A stretch of DNA of 40,732 nt from a virus: the IMG/VR virus record IMGVR_UViG_3300036795_000156, positions 1-40,732 of that record. One strand, given 5' to 3'. Shown here in pieces: positions 6,876-13,753 of the stretch; positions within the stretch are counted from its first letter, which is position 1; each line of letters starts with the position of its first letter. The translations under genes were made by a program, and so were the position numbers. The notes beneath the pieces are model-generated. The model was not told the origin of the DNA, made no database searches, and was given only the letters and a program-made list of their open reading frames with translations.

Positions 6876-9190
6876 GTCACCTGGACTTCGGGGATTGGCA
6901 GCAGGAAGGCCAGCGGGTCGCAGTCGAAGTAGTCCAGGGTGACCTTCGCCCTGGTCGCCGCGACGTAGAGCAGTCGCCAGTCGGCATTGGACTCCGAGAC
7001 ATCCGGGTAGTCGTCCCCCAGCCTGACCGTTGACCACTCGCGGCCTTTGCTGTTATGGACCACGGCACCACCCGACACGTAGTAGTGGTGCGGAGGGATC
7101 TCAAGCCCATACACCGGGCCTTCATAATGTTCACGGGTGATCGTGGCTGGCATTTTGTCCGGGCTCCATCCACCGCGGCGGTGGATGGCTTTAGTGAGAA
7201 AGCTCTCATTGGCACACGGCACGGTGACGTAACCTGACAACGTCGTGAGATTCGCAGCCGCAGTGAGGAATTGGGCTTGTCGCTGCGCACCCTTGGCCCC
7301 TTGATATAGCGGATGGTTCTCTAGTAGGCCGAAAGCGGCGAGTACTGAACGGGCGCGCCCAGCGTTGCGGGGTATGGCTTCGTTATGGATCCTGGTGATT
7401 GTCTCGGATGACAGGAGTCCATGTCGGCGCTCGAAAGTCAGTCCGGTGATTCCATATACGGCGTGGATTCGTGACTCTTCCTCGGCTGCTGATGACGCGG
7501 AAGAGTGCACACTCAAGATCCAGCCGGAGTCTGCGCCCTCGGCCGACATTCGACTACCTAGATCGCCTGATCGGTAGGGCCTACTCCCGCTCCGACAACG
7601 TCCCACTCGCCACCAGTCACCGCGTCGCATTAAGTAGACGCACCACTGGTCCCAGAACGGTTCGTCGAAGGCGGCTATCACCATGTGGTTAGGGGTTACC
7701 CGGGTCCGACTTTGTTCGGTTTTGATGACGACGAGGTCACCGGAGAATGGGTGCTCAGCCTTCTCGAACCTGTAACCCTGCGGACCTGTTTTTCCGCCCC
7801 ATGTGAGTCGGTTGTTGCGGCGCACGTATCCTGCGACGCGGTCGGTCTCGGGATCGAGATCTCCAATCGCTTTCCATCCGTCAACAGTTAGAACGGGTTC
7901 GTCGGGAGGTGAGCATTTGTGGGCGGTGGAGATCACCACGTCCGCCGCGGCCTCGTCGACCATCTGCTCGAAGATGCGCCGGATCGTCGGGGTGCCAAAG
8001 CGCACGACGATGTCGACCATCAGTTTGAGCTCGGAGCCCTGCTCGTCGTCGTTGACGTAGCGCAGCACCTCGAACCAGGACGAGAAGCACGCCAGCTCCG
8101 GGTGGGTGGTGAAGCCCTTCTCCTGCAACTGGTCCACCGCGCGCGCGAACGCCAGGATCTCGGCGCCTTCTCCCACCAGGTAGGGCTTCTTGCCCTGGAC
8201 GAGCAGCTCGAGCATCTTGCCCAGCGACGCGGCGTTGGTGCGGTAGAGGTAGGCCGTCGGCGCATCCAGTGGTCCGAGGTTCGACTCGTGCGGCGCGGCT
8301 CCTTCCAGTCGGAGCTTGGCGTCGAGCACCGTGAGCACTATGTTGGCGGCGTCGGCGATAGCCGGGCCAAACCGGAAGGATTTCGATAGAAACGTCCGTT
8401 GCGCGTCTTCCAGCGAGGCCAGTGCGTTGACCGCGCCGCGCCATTCGTAGATGGCCTGGTTCGAGTCCCCCACCCAAATCTTCTGGGCGTGACCTTGTTG
8501 CTTGATGATGTCGACCATTACCGGCGACGCATCCTGCGCTTCGTCGAACAGGACGTAGTCGGCGTTGATTTTCGGGTCGGAGAGCTGCCAGAGCTTGAGG
8601 TAGTGGTCGTGGCTGAAGCGCAGCTTGCCCTCGGGGTCGCAGATGTCCGCCCAGGCCTTCGCCAGTGTGTGCTCGATATGTCTGGCGACCTGCCGGTTGT
8701 TGTAGTGGCCTCGCTTGCCGTTGTCCATTGCGTCGATGCCCTCGATGTAGGGCACGTGGGCGATTGTCGGCTCCGGATCATCGGAGTTACAAAAATTTGT
8801 AAGTGTCCGCATCACCAGCCCGGCGAGGTAGCCCGGGCGCAGCATCTTGCGCTCACCCAGCGCGGTGATCGTCAGTGGCCGCAGGTTGAGTTTGTCGGCG
8901 ACCTCGCTGGACAGCATCCGTTGTGAGCGCAGCCGGTGGGCGTAGCGGTACCCGATCGCCTTCATGGCGAGACCGTGGGCGGTGGAGCAGCCGACCGAGT
9001 CCGGCACCTTGCGCTTGGCTTCGGCAACAATGCTCTTGTTGAAAGCGACGTACTGACCCAGGCGCGGGGTTGAGTTGCCGATCATGAACAGCGTCGAGGT
9101 CTTGCCGCAGCCGGCGCCCGCCTCGATTGCGAGATCGGTGCCTTTGGCGAACAGGTCGAGTGCCTGGAACTGCTCATCGGTGGGTTGCAT
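6872..9190 (-). CDS. UvrD/PcrA-like superfamily 1 helicase containing an intein
   Basis: 772 aa; ATG 9190 chosen because AGGAGGC precedes it (an in-frame ATG at 9211 adds seven residues). Helicase motifs in order: EAGAGCGKT (Walker A, ~23-31), FDEAQD (Walker B, ~215-220), GDSNQAIYEWRGA (motif III), the motif ISTAHK/SKGREW split by an intein, and LLYVAATRA (motif VI). The intein runs from Cys426 to Asn713, leaving a 484-residue mature enzyme, short for UvrD and like phage helicases. It would unwind DNA in replication or repair. It leads a four-gene leftward operon and diverges from a LexA-like gene. Confidence 0.9.
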   Translation of the reverse strand: MQPTDEQFQALDLFAKGTDLAIEAGAGCGKTSTLFMIGNSTPRLGQYVAFNKSIVAEAKRKVPDSVGCSTAHGLAMKAIGYRYAHRLRSQRMLSSEVADKLNLRPLTITALGERKMLRPGYLAGLVMRTLTNFCNSDDPEPTIAHVPYIEGIDAMDNGKRGHYNNRQVARHIEHTLAKAWADICDPEGKLRFSHDHYLKLWQLSDPKINADYVLFDEAQDASPVMVDIIKQQGHAQKIWVGDSNQAIYEWRGAVNALASLEDAQRTFLSKSFRFGPAIADAANIVLTVLDAKLRLEGAAPHESNLGPLDAPTAYLYRTNAASLGKMLELLVQGKKPYLVGEGAEILAFARAVDQLQEKGFTTHPELACFSSWFEVLRYVNDDEQGSELKLMVDIVVRFGTPTIRRIFEQMVDEAAADVVISTAHKCSPPDEPVLTVDGWKAIGDLDPETDRVAGYVRRNNRLTWGGKTGPQGYRFEKAEHPFSGDLVVIKTEQSRTRVTPNHMVIAAFDEPFWDQWCVYLMRRGDWWRVGRCRSGSRPYRSGDLGSRMSAEGADSGWILSVHSSASSAAEEESRIHAVYGITGLTFERRHGLLSSETITRIHNEAIPRNAGRARSVLAAFGLLENHPLYQGAKGAQRQAQFLTAAANLTTLSGYVTVPCANESFLTKAIHRRGGWSPDKMPATITREHYEGPVYGLEIPPHHYYVSGGAVVHNSKGREWSTVRLGDDYPDVSESNADWRLLYVAATRAKVTLDYFDCDPLAFLLPIPEVQVT
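7052..7915 (-). other. Intein in the helicase
   Basis: 288 residues. Starts with Cys (CSPPDEPVLTVDGWKAIGDL), has a TPNH block-B motif, and ends HHYYVSGGAVVHN before an extein Ser, all expected for a splicing intein. It interrupts the conserved TAHK-SKG helicase motif. The centre does not show the LAGLIDADG pattern; either another endonuclease type or a degenerate one. Local base composition is more AT-rich than the exteins. Confidence 0.9.
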
Positions 9191-9371
9191 GACGCCTCCT
9201 GTCCTGGCCACAAGCGTAGGGGTCCGACACGACAGTCTGCCATTTCTTCAGTGATGGTGGTTTCACCGACGCGCATCGGCTACGCTTGCGAATCACACGG
9301 TTGTCATTTCGCCCGCTGGACAATTGTGCGTCCGCACCATTACTGTGGATACGTTCACTGACGGAGGCAAA
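9191..9371. promoter_or_regulatory. Divergent regulatory region, helicase/LexA-like
   Basis: Holds a perfect 9-bp inverted repeat CAAGCGTAG (~9212-9220) and CTACGCTTG (~9284-9292), plus TCAGTGA (9248-9254) and TCACTGA (9355-9361). The LexA-like gene starts after a GGAGG site. Exact promoters could not be fixed. Confidence 0.45.
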
Positions 9372-9647
9372 ATGGCAGGCAAGGCACTTCTCAAGCGTGG
9401 CGAGCAGCGGAGGAAGGCGATCCTCCGGTTCGTGCGCAGTTACTGGAAGAAGGAAGGTCACTCTCCGACGATCCAGGAGATCGCCGACGCGGTGGGCCTG
9501 AGCTCTCCGAACGCGACAAGGAACCACCTGTTCACTCTGCAGACGGCAGGCTTCATCACGATGAAGCCGAAGGTGGCCAGGGCGATCACCCCGGTCGACC
9601 CGGCGCCGGACGGCTGGACCGCGCAGAAGACCGCCAAGGCCTCCTAA
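9372..9647 (+). CDS. LexA-type winged-helix DNA-binding protein
   Basis: 91 aa; GGAGGCAAA precedes the ATG. Residues ~8-75 match the LexA N-terminal domain: QRRKAILRFVRSYWKKEG, HSPTIQEIADAVGLSSPNAT, RNHLFTLQTAGFI. The self-cleaving peptidase half of LexA is absent, so it cannot respond to RecA by autocleavage. It probably regulates the divergent helicase operon and itself by binding the inverted repeats between them; that target is inferred. Confidence 0.85.
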   Translation: MAGKALLKRGEQRRKAILRFVRSYWKKEGHSPTIQEIADAVGLSSPNATRNHLFTLQTAGFITMKPKVARAITPVDPAPDGWTAQKTAKAS

Positions 9648-9666
9648 CACACGAAGGGAGTTGGGC

Positions 9667-10239
9667 ATGATGCCCGACACCAGCATTCCGCACGCAGTGG
9701 CGCAGTTCCATCTCCGTGACCGCTTGGCCCGTACTCGTTGGCACGAGCGACGTCCGGTGATGACACTGCACGGCTGGTCGATCTACGTCGACTCGCAGGA
9801 CATGCCGACCTGGAACGCCTGGATCCGTCGCGAGGACAAGCTCGTCGTCGTCGGCGCCGAGACCTATCTTGTTCTTTCCGGGCACGCGCCTGCGCTCGCG
9901 CGATTCACCAAGGACGTCATCGACTGGCCCAAGGACGGCCTGATCTACCTGCCGATCGACGGGGTCTACCGTGACGCCGCGGTGGCCTACGGCAAGGCCA
10001 CCGGCAACGACGTCGTACGGGGCAAGGACGCCATCACGGCTTTGGAGGAGCGCTCCGAGCGGCTTCTCGCCCATGCCAGCGACTTAGTGGCCTCACCGGA
10101 TGACCATGTCCTGCACCAGACCGTGGTTTCCGAGCTGGCTCTCGTCAGCGACGATCTCGCCGAGCTCGAAGCCAGGATGGCGAAGCTGCGCACCGTTGTC
10201 GACCTCGCTGGCATCCATGCCGAGAGCAGCGTCGCCTGA
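9667..10239 (+). CDS. Hypothetical protein, 190 aa
   Basis: GAAGGGAG precedes ATG 9667. The first ~100 residues look alpha/beta with several Trp (LHGWSIYVDSQDMPTWNAWIRRED; VGAETYLVLSGHAP); the last ~90 are helical (ITALEERSERLLAHASDL; DDLAELEARMAKLRTVVDL), probably coiled-coil. No known domain. TGATG overlap with the next mini-gene. Confidence 0.7.
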   Translation: MMPDTSIPHAVAQFHLRDRLARTRWHERRPVMTLHGWSIYVDSQDMPTWNAWIRREDKLVVVGAETYLVLSGHAPALARFTKDVIDWPKDGLIYLPIDGVYRDAAVAYGKATGNDVVRGKDAITALEERSERLLAHASDLVASPDDHVLHQTVVSELALVSDDLAELEARMAKLRTVVDLAGIHAESSVA

Positions 10240-10352
10240 TGGAGCACATGTGCGATGTCTGCTGCCAGGTCGTCGGTGCCCATCGGGAGGACTGCGGCAA
10301 CGGGACCTTCGACGAGCACGGTTCGTCAGGATGCGTCTCGGCAAGGACCTAG
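10239..10352 (+). CDS. 37-aa cysteine mini-protein
   Basis: Starts one base inside the previous stop (TGATG). Sequence includes MCDVCCQVVGAHREDC and a fourth region Cys (SSGC): a CxxC..H..C set that could hold one zinc. Ends with TAG. Its short length and coupling make it plausible but unproven. Confidence 0.5.
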   Translation: MEHMCDVCCQVVGAHREDCGNGTFDEHGSSGCVSART

Positions 10353-10501
10353 CCGGTCCGTTCGCATGCAACAAGGATGACTGGCACGCCGGCGCCCATG
10401 CCGACACCTCGACGCCCGACGTCAAGGTGTGGTGGTGGATCTGGGGAAACGGCCGTTTGCAGATTCGTGGATACGACAAACGAGTGAAGGTGCAGGCATG
10501 A
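10331..10501 (+). CDS. Trp-rich 56-aa protein
   Basis: ATG 10331 lies inside the mini-gene above; no strong ribosome site. Contains CNKDDWHAGAHADTSTPD and VKVWWWIWGNGRL, a tryptophan cluster. The HxxG-type pattern resembles short phage metal-binding proteins. Stop overlaps the next ATG (ATGA). Function unknown. Confidence 0.5.
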   Translation: MRLGKDLAGPFACNKDDWHAGAHADTSTPDVKVWWWIWGNGRLQIRGYDKRVKVQA

Positions 10502-10701
10502 ACATGCGACCGGAGAACCGCTGTGGCGGTTCGGGCCAGAACGGTCACTGGGCCGACACTGCTTACGCCGGGACGTTCACTCCGTTGCTGAAGTCGTGGT
10601 GCTCGGTGTGCCGTCGCCACGGCATCCGTGTCCGGGTCACTGGGGAGTTGTTCGCCCACTCGAAGGTGGGGCCGCGACACTCCGGGAAAATAGATGGTTG
10701 A
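10498..10701 (+). CDS. Small CxxC protein, 67 aa
   Basis: ATGA-coupled to the gene before. Features RCGGSGQNGHWAD, then WCSVCRRHGIRVRV. One CxxC plus other Cys/His could form a zinc knuckle. Ends at the promoter of the peptidyl-tRNA hydrolase gene. Confidence 0.6.
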   Translation: MNMRPENRCGGSGQNGHWADTAYAGTFTPLLKSWCSVCRRHGIRVRVTGELFAHSKVGPRHSGKIDG

Positions 10702-10725
10702 CAACCCGGCGTGATGCTCTATCGT
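10698..10725 (+). promoter_or_regulatory. Consensus promoter of the PTH2 gene
   Basis: TTGACA (10698-10703), 16-base spacer, TATCGT (10720-10725). Seven bases later comes ATG (10733) followed at once by TAG and then GTG. By analogy with 24751 and 32264, transcription would start on or next to that ATG. Confidence 0.7.
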
Positions 10726-10738
10726 TCCTGTCATGTAG

Positions 10739-11101
10739 GTGACAGAGAGCGTGAGTGAGCCGCTCCTTCTCGACCGCCTGTACGTCGCTGTTCGTGCCGA
10801 TCTCTCGCCGGGCCTTCAGGCAGCCCAGGCAGTGCACGCAGCCTTCGAGTTCTCGCACCAGCACCCGGACGTGGTGCATCGGTGGATGAGCGACTCCAAC
10901 TACCTCGTCATCGTCTCGGTGCCGGACGAGGGTGCGCTGTGCGACCTGATGACGGCCGCCGGCGCCAAGGGCATTGGTCACACCGCGGTGCGCGAGCCCG
11001 ACATCGGTGACGAGCTGACTGCGTGCGTGCTCGCCCCGGGCGATGCCGCGCGGCGGTTCTGCAGTAACCTCCCGCTGGCCCTGAGGGAGGCCAAGACGTA
11101 A
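10739..11101 (+). CDS. Peptidyl-tRNA hydrolase, PTH2 family
   Basis: 120 aa from GTG 10739. RLYVAVRADLSPGLQAAQAV resembles the PTH2 glycine/lysine-rich start, AFEFSHQHP the following helix, NYLVIVSVPDEGALCDLM the central strand and helix, and the C-terminus carries GHTAVREPDIGDELTACVLAP. PTH2 enzymes free tRNAs from stalled peptidyl-tRNA, which fits a phage with many tRNAs. Directly upstream and in frame lies ATG-TAG (10733-10738), seven bases after the -10 box, with no ribosome site for the GTG. Translation may need UAG readthrough, or reinitiation after a start-stop. GTG 10751 is another possible start. Confidence 0.8.
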   Translation: MTESVSEPLLLDRLYVAVRADLSPGLQAAQAVHAAFEFSHQHPDVVHRWMSDSNYLVIVSVPDEGALCDLMTAAGAKGIGHTAVREPDIGDELTACVLAPGDAARRFCSNLPLALREAKT

Positions 11102-11182
11102 CAGACCTGCCGGGCGAGCATGACCGCAATGCGCCTGCCTTCGGGTGGGAGAACGTGGTTCAATTCCACGGCCCGGCACTTG

Positions 11183-11257
11183 GCCCCTAGGAGTCGATTG
11201 GTAGACGGCTGGACTCTAAATTCAGCAGTGTGGGTTCGAATCCCACTGGGGGCGCCA
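11183..11257 (+). tRNA. tRNA with CUA anticodon (amber suppressor)
   Basis: Acceptor GCCCCTA/TGGGGGC, discriminator G, encoded CCA. Anticodon arm CTGGA-CTCTAAA-TTCAG gives anticodon CTA, which reads UAG. T-arm GTGGG-TTCGAAT-CCCAC. The loop is one base from glutamine CTG, and G73 also fits glutamine, so Gln charging is a guess. Position 8 is G instead of T. Confidence 0.85.
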
Positions 11258-11654
11258 CTACTAAGGATCGGTACCAGCCGAACTGTGTTGCGGTTCGGCG
11301 CCGATGGCAATTTGCACATCGCACATCGCATTTTGCGATTTCCACAAGGATCGTGCGCCATGACCATCCGCCGAGCACCATGAGTGCGACGTTGTGTGCT
11401 TTCTCGCCCCGTACATGGTCGAATTCAAGGACTATCGGATCAGATTCGTTGCAGTCGATACATGGGTGGCCCCATAGGTATGCCAGGACGTTTTGTTGGT
11501 TGGACTTGGTCTGACGTTGTGAGTTGCGGCGAACATTGGCCTTGTGGGGCACCGCATTCTCGCGGTACCAGAGTTTCTGGCAGACACGGCACCAGCGTTG
11601 TCCTTTGTTGAAGTCGGAGGACGGTTTGTCGCTGTTGCATCGTGAACAGTGCAT
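11187..11654 (-). CDS. HNH endonuclease, antisense, ending inside the suppressor tRNA
   Basis: 155 aa from ATG 11654. N-terminal zinc finger CSRCNSDKPSSDF...CRVC, then the HNH core CIDCNESDPIVLEFDHVRG and EIAKCDVRCANCHRRRT. It is clearly related to the HNH genes in the tRNA array. The nuclease domain ends near 11270; the remaining residues are only the antisense reading of the tRNA. Likely a free-standing homing endonuclease tied to this tRNA gene. It diverges from the VRR-NUC gene, whose start is ten bases away. Confidence 0.85.
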   Translation of the reverse strand: MHCSRCNSDKPSSDFNKGQRWCRVCQKLWYRENAVPHKANVRRNSQRQTKSNQQNVLAYLWGHPCIDCNESDPIVLEFDHVRGEKAHNVALMVLGGWSWRTILVEIAKCDVRCANCHRRRTATQFGWYRSLVVAPPVGFEPTLLNLESSRLPIDS

Positions 11655-11663
11655 CGTGAGAGC

Positions 11664-12002
11664 ATGGTAGCCATGGGTGTGGGGAGCCTCGGCGCGACAG
11701 CGCCACTGACCGAGAAGCAGTGGCAGCAGCGCGTCGTCGACTTCGCCAAACTCAAGCGCTGGATGGTCTACCACACCTTCGACTCGAGACACTCTGCGGC
11801 CGGGTTCCCGGACCTCGTCCTAGTGCGCGCACCCCGGATCATCTTCGCCGAGCTCAAGACCGATCGTGCGGCCTCCAAGCTCACCGACACCCAGCAGAAG
11901 TGGATCGACGAACTGATGGACTGCAGGGCTGCCAGCCTGCATCTTGACGTGTACGTGTGGCGTCCGGCGGATTGGTCTGCCGTACGGGTGGTACTGGGAT
12001 AG
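11664..12002 (+). CDS. VRR-NUC nuclease, second copy
   Basis: 112 aa; ATG 11664 or 11673. Core of the PD-(D/E)xK VRR-NUC family: QWQQRVVDFAKLKRWMVYH, then GFPDLVLVRAPRIIFAELKTD, then TDTQQKWIDEL and YVWRPADW. It lacks the zinc module of the 4342 gene. Cuts DNA, probably structure-specific, in replication or recombination. Ends with TAG. Confidence 0.85.
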   Translation: MVAMGVGSLGATAPLTEKQWQQRVVDFAKLKRWMVYHTFDSRHSAAGFPDLVLVRAPRIIFAELKTDRAASKLTDTQQKWIDELMDCRAASLHLDVYVWRPADWSAVRVVLG

Positions 12003-12013
12003 TGTCCGGTGTC

Positions 12014-12292
12014 ATGGACGACCTCGACCCGGAGCTCGCAACCTTCCTGTCCGCGCATAGCGCGCACGGCGACCTGGTGAAGTGGGGCTTCGTCAGCGAG
12101 GTCGGGATGGGTCTTCACCAGGTGAATGATCCGCCGGCCATCATTCGTGCGATCAAGGAGCGCAAGCTCACTGGTGAGCATGCGACTCTGGCGGCCGACC
12201 TGGTCTTGAAATGCAAGCCTCCCAAGGGGTTCTGGTACGCCGAGACTGCTGCCCAGCTCATCGAGCACATCATCGAGGATCAACCGCTCTAG
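12014..12292 (+). CDS. Hypothetical protein, 92 aa
   Basis: ATG 12014, twelve bases after the VRR-NUC stop. Mostly helical: FLSAHSAHGDLVKWGFVSEV, AIIRAIKERKLTGEHATL, AETAAQLIEHIIEDQ. No motif recognised. Ends with TAG; if UAG were read through, the frame stays open another ~28 codons to just before the next gene. Confidence 0.6.
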   Translation: MDDLDPELATFLSAHSAHGDLVKWGFVSEVGMGLHQVNDPPAIIRAIKERKLTGEHATLAADLVLKCKPPKGFWYAETAAQLIEHIIEDQPL

Positions 12293-12338
12293 CGGCGTGT
12301 CCATTCGCTGTTGTCGGATTTGCAACGCCCGTCGTGCT

Positions 12339-12354
12339 ACAACCATGAGGTTGT
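12339..12354. promoter_or_regulatory. Inverted repeat before the head operon
   Basis: ACAACC-ATGA-GGTTGT, a perfect 6-bp inverted repeat, 25 bases before the gene at 12379. Could be an operator for late (head) gene expression. No convincing promoter hexamers. Confidence 0.35.
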
Positions 12355-12378
12355 TCCAACGCTCGTTGCAGGAGACGA

Positions 12379-13044
12379 ATGACAGCCCCAGCACCAGTCA
12401 TCATCCGTAACCAGGGACCACCGGCGACCTACGCCCCGTGCGAGATCACCCTTGTCTCCGGTGAGACAGCCACCGTGCTGTGCAAGGAAGAGCAGACTTG
12501 GTTCAACACCGCGCGAGACAATTACTTAGAGCAGACGAAGTTCACCGAGCAGACCGACCTCGCCGATCTGGACCGGCTGCTCACCTTGGAGTTGATGGTC
12601 TATCGCTGGCGGCAGTATATGTTCAGCGGATATGACTACCACGGCGACGAGATCGAGGACGAGAAGGTCATCGTCGACCGCCTCAAGTACTTCAGCGACC
12701 AGATCACCAAGGTCAAGGAGTCGATGGGGCTGAACAAGAAGTCCCGCGACGACGCGGCCAACGAGGGCTCGTTCTCGACCAGGTACGCCGACCTCAAGGC
12801 CAGGGCGAGGATCTTCGGCCTGCACCGGGTCAAGCAGCTGCAGCAGTCGCTGACCTTGATGAACGACTTGTCATGGGTGGTCGGGACGTTCTTCCGGTGC
12901 GACGAGGAGGAGCGGCGCAAGATCGGTTTCGAGACCGAGGCCGACATCGTCGCCTGGATCCGCGACGTGGTGCTGCCGGAGTATCACACTCTCGACGCCT
13001 ACTTCAGGGAGCACGAGCAGTCCTACTGGGTCCGGACCCTGTAA
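12379..13044 (+). CDS. Head-operon first gene; small terminase subunit candidate
   Basis: 221 aa, GGAGACGA before the ATG. Largely helical: DRLLTLELMVYRWRQYMF, IVDRLKYFSDQITKVKESMGLNKKSRD, FSTRYADLKARARIFGLHRVKQLQQ. The 'GLNKKSRD' plus long helices and position two genes before TerL suit a terminase small subunit or its helper, which would bind packaging sites on DNA. No definite domain assigned. The stop overlaps the next start by one base. Confidence 0.6.
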   Translation: MTAPAPVIIRNQGPPATYAPCEITLVSGETATVLCKEEQTWFNTARDNYLEQTKFTEQTDLADLDRLLTLELMVYRWRQYMFSGYDYHGDEIEDEKVIVDRLKYFSDQITKVKESMGLNKKSRDDAANEGSFSTRYADLKARARIFGLHRVKQLQQSLTLMNDLSWVVGTFFRCDEEERRKIGFETEADIVAWIRDVVLPEYHTLDAYFREHEQSYWVRTL

Positions 13045-13592
13045 TGCCCAAGGCGGATTTCAGCCGGGCGGTCGAGAGGTATCCGTCGGTCGGCATGGGC
13101 GAGGCCGAGTGGCTGGCCGTGTTCGACCAGCGGCCCGACATCATGTGGCGGATCTTCGGTGACATCTACGACACCGTGAAGGCCGAGGAGGACAAACGCC
13201 TGGGGCGTCGTGCAATGGGTCGTCGGCCCGGCCGCTCGGCGGTGAGCCTTACCGAGTTCTACGACGTGGTGTTCCGCGAGCCGTTCTCCAATGATCCGTT
13301 CACTGAGGCGTTGGACAAGCTGATGAGTGGTAAGACGCTGTCGGAGATCGCCCGCCTGGTGCCATGCGACAAGGGCTATCTTTCTAGGGTTCTCAACGGG
13401 AAAGTCCCGCTCACCCTGCTGTTGATGGAGCGCATCGCGGAGTCGGTGGCGATCCATCCCAGCTACTTCTTGGAGTGGCGGGCGAAGTACCTGTCCGGAC
13501 TCGTGGAGAGTGTGCTCACCGAACGGCCGAACCTGGCGATCGGGCATATCCAGCGAGTGCAGGCGGGACGTCGTGCGCTGGAGGTGCCATGA
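13044..13592 (+). CDS. HTH protein upstream of TerL (second small-terminase candidate)
   Basis: 182 aa, TAATG start. Residues ~90-150 hold an HTH of the XRE/lambda-repressor kind: LDKLMSGKTLSEIARLVP, CDKGYLSRVLNGKVPLTLL, LMERIAESVAI. The N-terminal half is charged and helical. DNA-binding small terminase subunits often carry such a domain directly before TerL, and this may be the real TerS. ATGA overlap with the next gene. Confidence 0.65.
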   Translation: MPKADFSRAVERYPSVGMGEAEWLAVFDQRPDIMWRIFGDIYDTVKAEEDKRLGRRAMGRRPGRSAVSLTEFYDVVFREPFSNDPFTEALDKLMSGKTLSEIARLVPCDKGYLSRVLNGKVPLTLLLMERIAESVAIHPSYFLEWRAKYLSGLVESVLTERPNLAIGHIQRVQAGRRALEVP

Positions 13593-13753
13593 GAGAGCTC
13601 GGCAATGCCCATGACTGCGGCGAGTGCATCCCGGAGTTCTGTCAGCATCCCGACCATGATCTGGAAGACGCCGCGATCGACGTCGACTTCCTCGTTCATA
13701 CCCAGCTCGAGCCGGCGGCTGCTGACTACGACGGCATGTTCATGGAGCTCTAG
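13589..13753 (+). CDS. 54-aa acidic Cys/His protein
   Basis: Short, acidic, with HDCGECIPEFCQHPDHD near the N-terminus, which may bind a metal ion. Overlaps both neighbours; its TAG shares a base with the GTG of TerL, so translation of TerL may be coupled to it. Confidence 0.65.
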   Translation: MRELGNAHDCGECIPEFCQHPDHDLEDAAIDVDFLVHTQLEPAAADYDGMFMEL

